A stretch of DNA of 64,000 bases from Chloromonas sp. AAM2. Taxonomy: Eukaryota; Chlorophyta; Chlorophyceae; Chlamydomonadales; Chlamydomonadaceae. A program made the position numbers and the translations under genes. The number at the start of each line of letters is the position of its first letter. The first letter of the stretch is position 1. Location: NCBI GenBank assembly GCA_004335635.1, contig QAXH01006768.1:18550-82549 (forward strand), read 5' to 3'. Below are positions 1 through 9,905 of this stretch, piece by piece. Below the pieces are notes generated by a model. That model searched no databases, was not told the DNA's origin, and saw nothing but the letters and a program-made list of their open reading frames with translations.

Positions 1-97
1 CAAGCTCCTCTATTCGTACCGCAGTACCCCGGTTCCATTCACAAGCTGCTCCACCCTGCTTCACTGCACTGCATTGCCATTTGCAATCCCCACTCAC

Positions 98-1080
98 CAC
101 AGGTCGCCCGCCCCTGCGTCCATGACGCGCTTGTTGTGCAGGTGCGCTGCCTTGGCGCGCTCCATCTGCCGCCGGATGGACGTTTCCTCGTCAACATACA
201 GCATCACGACCTGGACACACCGGGCACCACACTCATGAGGCATCAGATGTGACGCATGCCGAGCATGAACAGCAGCCAAGATCGCCAGACACTGGCTAGT
301 GTGGGCATCCAACAACAAGTTGATGTCGTGGTGCCTGCTTCTCAAATTCAGCTCCCACTCTCCATGACCACAAACAGCATGTAAAAGCAAGCTGCAAACG
401 CAAGGGCTCACACCCTCGCACGTGTCCTGTCCTGCCCACCTTGAACAGCGGGCGCGGGAACTGCGGCTCATGCACTGTGTTGGCCCACATTGCATGCAGC
501 TCATTGAGCTTGTCGTACAGCAGCTTGAGGAAGTCCACCTGCACTGCTGTGCGGGGAAACCCATCCACCAAGACCCCGCATTCGGCAGTGGTGTGCACGC
601 TGGCGTTGTTGCATGCGGTGGTGAGCAGCGCCTCGAGCAGCAGGTCGCCCACCAGTGTGTCAGGGATCATGTCGCCCCGGTCAATCATGGCCTTGGTCTC
701 AGGGTGCTCAATCTGAACAGCACACATGTGCACATCGTGTCTGAGATGGCCGTCCAAACTTGGCATGCATGGCAAGGGTTGTGGCCCTCAGACTACATGC
801 ACCCAAGAGCAGTCGCCTGGAAAGGGTTTTTGCGTTTCTTTTGAGTGGGGTACACAGAGGGCTGGGCAGCCTGAAGTGACTGAGAGGAGACTGTATGTGA
901 GGTGGGGCGCTGTGCTGCCCTGTGTATGCCTGGCATGGTGGCTGCGGCTCAATGCTGGGCTTGCCATGTGCACGTACCAGCAGGTCGGAGAGCGAGATGC
1001 TGTTGTCCAGACCACGTGTCTTAAGGATGTGCAACGTGTTGATACCCTGCAGCCAGGCACAGACGTACGCAACCCTCATA

Positions 1081-1128
<48 letters not shown>

Positions 1129-2134
1129 AGACAAGCTGACGAAGTGCCTGGAGCTTGACATGCTGTTGCGTGCTGCCAGAGTCAAAAACACTGGTAGGCA
1201 TGGCATCCCAATCCTGTGGTGCCACCTGTTCGCACAGCACGTCTGCAACTGGAGATCGAAATTGCATGCAAGCCCCCTGTGCCGCATGCGGCGCTGCGCA
1301 CCTTGCCTGCTCCAGGCGCGCCGTTCAACCAAACCACCTCTCTTGGTACAAACACGCTCTGAAGGCACACAAGACCACACCCGGATGAGTATTCGGCGAT
1401 TGAGGATGGAGGTGCAGTGTGCAGGATGTCCATGCGAGAATGTGCTGGCCAAGGCCACAGCCAACAGGGCAGCCATCATTGACATTGCATGTGCAACGCA
1501 AGAGCTGTGCAGGTGACTGCCGCACGTGGCATGAAAATTGAAAGTGGCGGTGCATGGTGCATGGTGGGGTGTGTGGCCACGCACCTGCAGGCGGAATCGC
1601 TCCTCAAAGCGCCTCCAGCAGCTGCGTAGGACAACGAGACAAGCGGTTGATTATCAAGCTCGAGCCCAGCCAGCACGGCTTCCCTCGTTCATCCTCGTCG
1701 CAAACGTACCTGTCGAATATGACCTGAGACTCCATGCGAACCTCAATAGCCTTCTCAGGAGTTTGTCCTGTATCGTGTGGAAGCCGGCCGGGGAATCCAC
1801 CGCTGGCTGTCAAGGAATCAGCAAGTTGAGCTGCCCGAGACGAACCAAGGCTGGCTGCCTCAGCAATCCAACGGCATTTCCTGACCGCCCCGGGGAACTG
1901 CTCTGGCACGTTCCATGAATTGCGGCCTTGCAGGCAGAAGCGGAACGCCTGGAGGGCCTGGCCACTGGGCGGCACTGGCCGTTGTGCATGACTGTGAGTC
2001 TCGCAAGCCTGGCTGGTACGGCATGAATGGAATAGCTTTAAATAGCTGCTGCCCAGCAGCTTGGGAAGACTAGGGTATAATGCGCTCGCGCTCAGAAGCA
2101 AGCGCTGAGCGGACATTCCGGTGGGCAACATCAT
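98..2134 (-). CDS. Adenylate kinase-domain protein, probably organelle-targeted, 3' part outside the window
   Basis: Nucleoside monophosphate kinase of the adenylate kinase fold (ATP + AMP to 2 ADP). Exons on the minus strand: 1710-2134, 1585-1621, 1302-1358, 978-1046, 440-712, 98-210; all phases fit and the last donor leads off the left edge. The P-loop GAPGAGK lies at residues 167-173 of the model. It is followed by a segment reading KTRGLDNSISLSDLL, an AMP-binding region (HPETKAMIDRGDMIPD, about 199-214), the DGFPRT motif (246-251) and a lid-like stretch with EETSIRRQMERAK. The lid end and the C-terminus are missing. The first ~45 residues are rich in Ser, Leu and Arg and poor in acidic residues, like a mitochondrial or chloroplast transit peptide; this rests on composition only. 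The ~150-residue N-terminal extension is longer than in a plain adenylate kinase. The start is the first ATG of an open stretch and could lie slightly downstream. Confidence 0.8.
1081..1131. repeat. (TG)n microsatellite ending in (CG)n
   Basis: About 20 TG units followed by CGCGCG, in the intron between the third and fourth kinase exons. A tract that can adopt Z-DNA; probably length-variable. Confidence 0.9.
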
Positions 2135-2963
2135 TCCAGTGAATTGTGCTTCGTGTACAAATAGTCCGGCCTGCGGGATGGCCCCCGCATCTATGCAGCG
2201 TCACACGACCATGCACGGCGTGGGCTTAGCGAAAATTGGGCCGGCCTCGGACCCAGGAGCCAGCTCCACCTGCTCAACGCCTCCACGTGACACATGCGTC
2301 AGCACAAAGTCAGGCACACATAGCCAGGCACATAGCCAGACAAACCTCACAAAGTATAGTGCAAGTACATACCTATGGCCCAGCACGCACACTCTGCTTT
2401 GCTCCTTGGACTGTAGCTCAAACCCCTGGGTTGCCAGACTTCTTGAGGTGATGACTGGTTGTTCAGGTAGGATTAGCATCCTAATAGTCTCGGCAGGAAG
2501 GTTGCAGTGAGAAGAAGCTTCAAGCAAGGCCCCAAATGCATGACCCCGGCACCTGGAAAAGCCCAGACATGTTGAAACAGCTTGCATCGTCAAATTATCA
2601 ACCTGGCGCTCAACAGTGTCCAACGCTGGCCAAAGACCGCTAGTGTGTGAATCAGTATGGCTGGTGAAGTGCCAGGTGACTGGTGGGCTGATCCCGCTTG
2701 GTATGAAGATAAGAAATGGAGACTCTCGTTTACCACACTAAGACAGGGAATGTGGCACAGGCCATGAGAAGACAGACGATGGATTGGCAGCATGGGGTCG
2801 CCATTTCACCCAAATGGGTTTGGGAGTTGTGGTTGCATATCATTATCGTCTGAGGCCAGTTTTTCATCTCATTTATTCGTTGGTGTATGTGTCGGTCGAC
2901 AGGGTGCGTGCTTCACGGCCTGACATGCACGAGGCAGGCTGCGGACGGAATTCTTGGGAGCAC

Positions 2964-3018
2964 ACATGAATTTCCTTCTGCCCAGACTTGCCGGGTTGGA
3001 ATTCCTCCCCTCTTGTGA
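2964..3018 (-). repeat. Dispersed short repeat, inverted copy
   Basis: Read on the minus strand it contains a TCACAAGAGGGGAG-like block followed by ATTCCAACCCG, matching the copy at 47383-47436, then diverges with a short insertion before a terminal CATGTG. Confidence 0.5.
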
Positions 3019-3933
3019 GGCCCATGCCTGACGTTCTTGTCAAAGCAGAAGTGCTGCACATGACTGGGGCTGCACTACATCAGAATGTTTTGGAATCGTG
3101 ATGCTCACACTGCTAATCTGTCGTTAGGAAATGCTAACCACGCTGGCAGCAGGGATAGCAGGGTCTGCTGTAGCACACATACCCTTGCAACACTCTTCTT
3201 GCAACACTGCAATAACGATGTATTGTGGTTTACATTAGCTTTGATGATCGCCTGTAGTGCGTCAGCCCGCGTAAGCAACACCAAACGAGGAAGCAAGAGA
3301 GCTTATAATCAAGATGACTGTTAACCGAGAGCAAGAGATGCTTATAAACCCCATATATCCACCTCCCCTGCCTGTAAGGGATTGACAGGTGGGAGGTGGC
3401 ACGTACAGGCACGAAGATGAAGGCATGAAAATCTCTGGGACAAACCTAGCTAATAAGGTGAGCCTGGGTACAAACCTAGCGAATAATAAAGGTGTGCTAA
3501 GCACAGCAAAGGTGTGCTATTTATTAGTGGCAGAATCCAGTGGGTGACAGTTCTGATTGTACCATGCATCGTACATGTAGGTAGCACCCCTTTCACTAGC
3601 ACATACTAGCATCCCGCACAAACTGAGGGTAGCAAGCAATCCGAGTGCAGTTGCCTTGTCACCCTTGTGTAGCCCTTTGCTACATCCAAGTCAGCTTTCC
3701 GCACGCCTGGTCCTTGTGTACGATGTACAGTCAGGTACGAGTTGCGCAGTGCCACTCACACACTACCCAACCAGCCGCTGCAGTACACACGAGTGCCTGT
3801 GTGCTGAGCACCACCAGTCGCGTCAGGTGAACACATGTCCTCCACCATGGTGGGTGGTCCGGCCAAAGCATCAACAATCCTAATATTCCAAACTGCTGTT
3901 ATCTAAACAGTTCGCTTTGGGTTTCATTCGTCT

Positions 3934-3975
3934 CACATGCAGAAAGGGAGTCCAACCCGTCTAACCCACATGTGA
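3934..3975 (+). repeat. Dispersed short repeat with inverted ends
   Basis: Begins CTCACATG and ends CATGTGAAG, so the ends are inverted repeats. The centre AGTCCAACCCGTCTAACCC matches the copies at 47.4 kb (GATTCCAACCCGTCCAACC) and 47.2 kb. Confidence 0.55.
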
Positions 3976-4130
3976 AGAAGATTATGAGACACCGCGATAG
4001 TAGTGGTGGTGGCCACTCCTGCCAGAAACAGAAGGGCCTGCATCAAGCAGTTATTGGGGGCGAGGGACTGGGAAGCATGACATGTAGTTGTCTGCTTGTC
4101 AAGTGGTGTTTGACTTGAGCCTGCTCCAGG

Positions 4131-4739
4131 TCATGAGGGGCCCCGCATCACACCGTCACCGCCGTGTCCTGTTCCTGTGGTAAACCCGTCCCTACTTTTG
4201 TCTATATGTGCACCAGAGGCCGCTGTTGCTGCTCCGTCGGGCCCTGGCTGGTTTGACCCTGCAGGCTGATCGACGCGAACTGCTGGCACCCTGGGCTCAT
4301 CCTGTGCCTGCATCGCAAAGAGCAGTGCATGAAGTGGTTGCCGTGTTGAACACGCACAGATGTGAAACTTGCGCCAATGCACACCGTTGTGTTGTTGCAG
4401 GCTGGGAGGGCTAATGCATGCAGAGACGGCTGGCATGTGAACTTGGCTTACTGGTCTCAAATGAGGATGTCTAGGGCCTGTAGGCTGTACAGTAAGGCCT
4501 CCTGCAGGCAGATGCCGAGTTGAGCAAGTGAAGCCACAAGCATGTCATCATGCAGACAGTTTACACAAACTTGTTGCAGACCCACTTGTGCCTGCCCATC
4601 GTAGCAACTCAAGCCGCACTTCTTCACCCTGTATGTCTTCTTTGACAGGCTCCCATAGAAGCTTGAACCTGCGTACTCGACCAACATACTCCTTGGCAGG
4701 CCCTTGAGCAGCAGCACGGTTAGCGGCGCGGCTTGTCAT
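4131..4739 (-). CDS. Doubtful small gene, not recognised
   Basis: An ATG at 4739 opens a 63-codon frame with a charged, coding-like start (MTSRAANRAAAQGP, then KEYVGRVRRFKLLWEPVKED). A donor near 4590 (AA|GTGGGT) and an acceptor near 4505 (CTGCAG) would join it in phase 1 to a second open frame ending in a stop at 4131. The main support is position: the ATG is 274 bp from the divergent ISY1 start, a common bidirectional-promoter arrangement. I do not recognise the protein and the splice choice is uncertain. Confidence 0.25.
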
Positions 4740-5013
4740 GGTGCTACAATAACTTTCGAGTGGCTTGGCACTCAGATTTTGATGATCAAAACCCTGACGG
4801 TTTAGCCTGCACGTGGGAAAACTTGGTGCAAGAACCGCGATGAGCAGAGAAGCAACGGGGGAAAGCTCGCACCGCCGTTATTAAACTGAGTTTCGTGACT
4901 ATTCCCAACCCAATCAGCCGCTCGGTTCTTTTGCGTTTGGAAAATTGGTCTGGTCGACCCCAACGGCAAGCTAGGACCCTTCATCTGTTGGCTTATAGCA
5001 CGGTCTTGTCAAG

Positions 5014-7678
5014 ATGGCGCGAAACCAGGAGAAATCGCAGACTATGCTCAACAGGTGTGCAGGTGGTGTTGCATGACGCCCATGCATGGTGTGGCATTAA
5101 AAAGCTGCGAGTGATCGCATGGCTATAAACTCGATGTGACAGTGGGCTGACCTCAATGGCCCGCCATTAGACCGCAGTTAGGAGGGTGCATCAACTCCAG
5201 TGGCATCACACAACGGTCCTGTTCTTGTGCTACTTGAGACTTTCAGCCTGTCATGTGCATGCTGGAGCCGTCATTTCAAGGCATGTGCTTTCCATGCATG
5301 CCTAACTCATGCAAAAGGCTTGCCAGTAGCCTGAGCAAGTGCCCAAACGCACAGATGGCCATGGTCAGCGCTGAAGCGGCCCTGTACGACCTGTGCAATG
5401 ATGTATGTAGCTTAGATATGCATGCATTCAGCAAATCGTGTTGCACCAAAGTCTTGCGCCGCATGTGCCCGCAATGCTGGCAACTGACAGGAGCATTGCA
5501 ACGTTACATCCTTTTCCGGCATGCTACATTTTTGTGCGTGTCGCACACTGTGCCTGTCATGTTCATCCACTGGCTTCAGGCGTACCACGTTCGGCTCCCC
5601 AGCACATCATGTGCCTTTGCCTGTGCTAACATGCGCACTGCAGACACATAAGACACACACACACACGCACACACACCCTGGCAATCAGCAGCAGAGCAGG
5701 CACAGCATGCAGCCTGTGCAACCACATCACTCTCCACTGCCTGCCCACTGTTTGTGCAGGTATCTTGCTGGCAAGCAAGAGGAGAAGCGTGGCCCGCGAG
5801 CCAAGCGGCCGTACCTTTCATCAGAGTGCCACGACCTGGTTGAGGCAGACAGGTGGCGGCAGCAGATCCTCAGGGAAGTAGGCAAGAAGGTCATGGAGAT
5901 CCAGAACGGAGGGCTGGGAGAGCACAGGTGAGCCGCAAATGGGTGATGCAACAGGAAAGAGGGCTAGTGTAAGCGTTGAATGGAGGTGATGCTGTGGGCA
6001 AGCCTGTAGGCGCAACGATGTGCATCTGAACATACCAGGCAGGCATGCGGTGCATGCTATCATTCCTAGGCATGCAGGCGTCGCAGTGCAATTGACCAAG
6101 TTGGCTTGCAGGGTTGCGTTTGTGTTGGAAAACGTGGGGATTCTATTGCTTTTCACCTAGGTGTAGGTGGTCGTATTGCTCTGCATGCCAGTGATGTGTC
6201 ACGTCTCTGCCTCTAACTACACTGGCTAGCGGTGTATCTATCCTTGCCTGCACAAACCCTGATGCCGGTGCTCATACTTGAATCCTGCTGCCCATGTGCA
6301 GAATACGCGATTTGAATGACGAGATCAACAAGCTGATCCGCGAGAAGGGTCACTGGGAGCGGCGCATTGTCGAGTTGGGCGGGCCTGACTACGCCAAGGC
6401 AGCGCCCGCGGTCACGGACAGCAAGGGGCAGAACGTGGCGGACCTAACAGGTGGGCGAGGGGCATGGGGAGGCATGGGGCGGGCCATGATGGTTGCAAGT
6501 GCAAGGGCCATTTGTGCACACACAGCCTGCCTAAAAACGCAGGCCATCCATCATGGGGGCAGTTGGAATCAATCTCAGGCATCTCAGGCATTCGCCTGCT
6601 AAACAGGTATTCTTTGCCACAGAGCCAACAAACACGGCATGCTTGCTTTCCAAGGTACATTGGTGTGTATTGCAGGGAAAGGCACTGGATATCGTTATTT
6701 TGGAGCTGCCAAGAACCTTCCGGGTGTCAAGGAACTGTTTGAAGAAGAAGCACCCAAGCAGGTGAGGCGAAGTTATGACTGCGTCCGCAACCACAAGTAC
6801 ATGGAATCTGTGTTTGACCAGCTTTGTGTGGCTGAGGTTGATACAGTCCATCAGAAAGGCAGCAGCCACCCTTGTGTATGTGACGTTTACACTGATAGCC
6901 TGCGTATAACCGGATGATTCTGTCCGTCTGTCTGGCTTGTCTTGACCTTTGTGACCGATTCACGTGCTGGGCCTCTGTCTGTGTTCCTGTGTGTGGTGCC
7001 ATAGGTGCGCAAGACACGATACCAGATGCACAAAGCTATAGACCCGGACTACTATGGGTTTAGAGATGAGGACGATGGTGTGTTGGAGCGGGTAGAGAAG
7101 GAGGCGGAACAACAAATGCGAGCACAGGTAAAACAGACGATTGGGCTGGCAGGGGCCTAGCCATACAATAGGCGACAATATGATCTGTGGTAACTAGCGT
7201 TGATGGTTGTACTGCCGGTACATTGACATATAGGGGAACGTGTACTATATGGACAGTTTAGCATGCGCTGTTTGAATGTGTAGTCAAAGTGAGAGCAGGT
7301 GTGTGGATCTGTGGTTGCCTGGAATACATGCCAACAAACCCGGGCATTGGTGATACTTCTGATGTCTATAATGACTGAGGTCACGTCGCTTTTTTATATG
7401 GTCGTGCGCAGGCGGTGTTGGAATGGGAGGAGAAGGAGCATGTCCGCCAGACAGCCGCACAGGCCGACGGGTCTGGGAGGCGGGATGGTGATTCGGCAGC
7501 GGACGAGGGCGGCGGCACGTCACTCAACTTCGTTGCTTACGTGCCCCTGCCGGACCAGAAGGAGATCGAGGCCAGGGTGCTGGAGAAGAAGAAAGCAGAC
7601 CTGATGGCCAAGTACACCAGCTCAGGGCTGATGGAGCAGCAGCAGCAGGCCAAGGCTCTACTCAATATCCAGAGCTGA
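5014..7678 (+). CDS. ISY1: Pre-mRNA-splicing factor ISY1
   Basis: ISY1/Syf2-family component of the Prp19-associated spliceosome complex, acting in the nucleus during catalytic splicing. Six exons: 5014-5054, 5760-5927, 6302-6450, 6676-6761, 7005-7127, 7412-7678; phases agree throughout. The short first exon encodes the invariant family start MARNQEKSQTMLNR. It is followed by KRPYLSSECHDL, the strongly conserved LNDEINKLIREKGHWERRI and ELGGPDY, then GYRYFGAAKNLPGV, a DPDYYGFRDEDDG block, and a C-terminal NFVAYVPLPDQKEIE with a helix ending in ALLNIQS. The product is 277 residues, typical of plant and animal ISY1. The first intron (705 bp) carries a (CA)n tract. The gene is convergent with the mTERF gene; a repeat element and a gap lie between them. 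Confidence 0.95.
5651..5679. repeat. (CA)n microsatellite in ISY1 intron 1
   Basis: Imperfect (CA)n run of about 13 units interrupted by one CG, 80 bp before the exon 2 acceptor. Confidence 0.85.
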
Positions 7679-7860
7679 GAGTCATGCTGGCAAAGGAGGC
7701 ACATTCAAGCATCACATGCAGCAGCTCTGGGAGGCGCGTTGCACGGACCCGTGGCAACTCTGGCGAAGGAACATGCTGACACCGGCTTGACATGTAGGCT
7801 GTGTCAGGTTTGTTGCAGCAGCATCGACAGTCAAGTTTTTTGAAACGTTCATTCGTTCAT

Positions 7861-9538
7861 AAAAAAAGATGTTTGCCAGTTCTGGGACAATTTGACAGGT
7901 TCCTGTTGGGAGTGTTCGTGAGGCCTGTTGTATTGACTGATGGGAACTATTGTGTGAGGAGTACTCGTTACGTTTCTTGCCTTGAGTCACGCTGTGGGTC
8001 ACGCTGCATGTGCGTGTGTGTGTACACACAAAGTCTCTGTGTTGGTACACGGTGTGGTGTCACTTCTGGGACAGGCTGTTGTGCGTGGACAAGAGAGAGA
8101 TCGCCTCATGTTTTATGATCAGTAAGTTGTGATCCACACCCGTACATGACACAGCTGTGGCGCACAAAGACTGACAGTATTGGGACTTCAGACAGTTGTA
8201 AAAAGCGAGCCAAAGACAATTGCAACTTACATTTTGGAACAACTGGGTAAATTGATTCACCACCCAACACACAAGCAGCCAAAAGACATGCAAGCAGCAC
8301 ATGTCGAGCTAGACAAGCCGAGACGTTTGAACCCATTGTCCCCTAAATGCACATCTGATGTGTGTGAGATGCTGAAGGGCTGGTGTTGACTCAATTATGT
8401 GTGAGACTGGCAACAGATACTCTGCTAGTGGTTAGGTCATGGCAATACTGGGATGTGCTCAACACACAGTCGAACATGGCAAACTGAAATGCGCAGCGAT
8501 GTTCATCTGAGCCTGCCCAACATGTTATCACACAATATTCAACATATCACAAACACAACTACCTCTGTGACATGCCAAGGTTCATAGCGCCAGCTGCGAC
8601 GCTTTCGATTCTGCAACGCAAGGCTGCAACGCTCTGCGCACGAATCGGAGATGACGGAAGATTTTTAGCTGTTTTTNNNNNNNNNNNNNNNNNNNNNNNN
8701 NNNNNNNNNNNNNNNNNNNNNNNNNNNNNNNNNNNNNNNNNNNNNNNNNNNNNNNNNNNNNNNNNNNNNNNNNNNNNNNNNNNNNNNNNNNNNNNNNNNN
8801 NNNNNNNNNNNNNNNNNNNNNNNNNNNNNNNNNNNNNNNNNNNNNNNNNNNNNNNNNNNNNNNNNNNNNNNNNNNNNNNNNNNNNNNNNNNNNNNNNNNN
8901 NNNNNNNNNNNNNNNNNNNNNNNNNNNNNNNNNNNNNNNNNNNNNNNNNNNNNNNNNNNNNNNNNNNNNNNNNNNNNNNNNNNNNNNNNNNNNNNNNNNN
9001 NNNNNNNNNNNNNNNNNNNNNNNNNNNNNNNNNNNNNNNNNNNNNNNNNNNNNNNNNNNNNNNNNNNNNNNNNNNNNNNNNNNNNNNNNNNNNNNNNNNN
9101 NNNNNNNNNNNNNNNNNNNNNNNNNNNNNNNNNNNNNNNNNNNNNNNNNNNNNNNNNNNNNNNNNNNNNNNNNNNNNNNNNNNNNNNNNNNNNNNNNNNN
9201 NNNNNNNNNNNNNNNNNNNNNNNNNNNNNNNNNNNNNNNNNNNNNNNNNNNNNNNNNNNNNNNNNNNNNNNNNNNNNNNNNNNNNNNNNNNNNNNNNNNN
9301 NNNNNNNNNNNNNNNNNNNNNNNNNNNNNNNNNNNNNNNNNNNNNNNNNNNNNNNNNNNNNNNNNNNNNNNNNNNNNNNNNNNNNCCGTCTACCACAACA
9401 CGCGATGTTCACTCCGCTGTTCAACCCATGTGCGAATGACACGCACACATACACATCTTGACTGACCCACAATGGTTCCTGGCGGTAATACAGACCTATT
9501 CACATAAAATGTCCCAGAACTGGCAAACTTCTTTTTTT
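7861..9538. mobile_element. Inverted-repeat element, copy A (contains an assembly gap)
   Basis: The left end is an A-run followed by GATGTTTGCCAGTTCTGGGA; the right end is its inverse, GTCCCAGAACTGGCAAACTT, followed by CTTTTTTT. About 30 bp of each end match. Subterminal sequence at 7918-8050 matches the inverse of 63600-63700 (copy F), and 9386-9480 resembles the right arm of copy D, so these are one family. No transposase frame is visible, but 709 bases are unknown (N). It lies between the 3' ends of ISY1 and the mTERF gene. No target-site duplication could be established. Confidence 0.6.
8677..9385. other. Assembly gap (709 N)
   Basis: Run of N inside copy A of the inverted-repeat element. 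Long open frames reported across it are artefacts. Confidence 1.
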
Positions 9539-9866
9539 GCTAACCATGCCCTGATAATACCACGTGGCCTGCACAACACGGATCCTATTCAGTCCGGTCC
9601 AGACTTTGCCTTGGATTCAGGTTCAGCGGTTTCTTCAATCGCTTTCTGCACCGCAAGATCACGTGGAAAGAAGACAAAGGAACTTGTACGTCTGGTTCCA
9701 CTGGTCCGCATATGAATGTCAATTCGTGGTTGTCAAAGCAAGGTCCGAGCAACGATATGCCAATGCACTGCTGGTCACTGTCTCCCTGGCTTGTCAGTTC
9801 CGCAACATCTGAACAGCTGAGCACATGGACTGCTTGAGGACCCTGTCTGGGTCAGGCCCTCCTTCG

Positions 9867-9871
9867 TTACA
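9867..9871 (-). promoter_or_regulatory. Candidate polyadenylation signal TGTAA of the mTERF gene
   Basis: TGTAA on the minus strand, 34 bases downstream of the stop codon. TGTAA is the usual green-algal poly(A) signal; a five-base match alone is weak evidence, but the distance is right. Confidence 0.45.
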
Positions 9872-9905
9872 GCCTGGTCACCCAACTGGACCGTGCCGCA
9901 TCCCG

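Larger units (their letters stand above)
2135..4130. other. Intergenic region, about 2 kb, no supported gene
   Basis: No exon chain can be followed on either strand. It holds two copies of a small dispersed repeat (2964-3018 inverted and 3934-3975 direct; other copies near 47.2 and 47.4 kb). It also has short direct repeats around 3441-3525 (ACAAACCTAGC and AAGGTGTGCTA, each twice). The kinase promoter should lie at the left end, but no element is recognisable. Confidence 0.6.

Noticed and set aside
1132..1301. Extra kinase exon reading DSGSTQQHVKLQALRQ
   Set aside because: The exon before (GAPGAGK) and after (GINTLH) join directly in phase; this stretch has no usable donor.
8572..9472. Long open frames (240-297 codons) on both strands
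   Set aside because: They run through the N gap and have no meaning.
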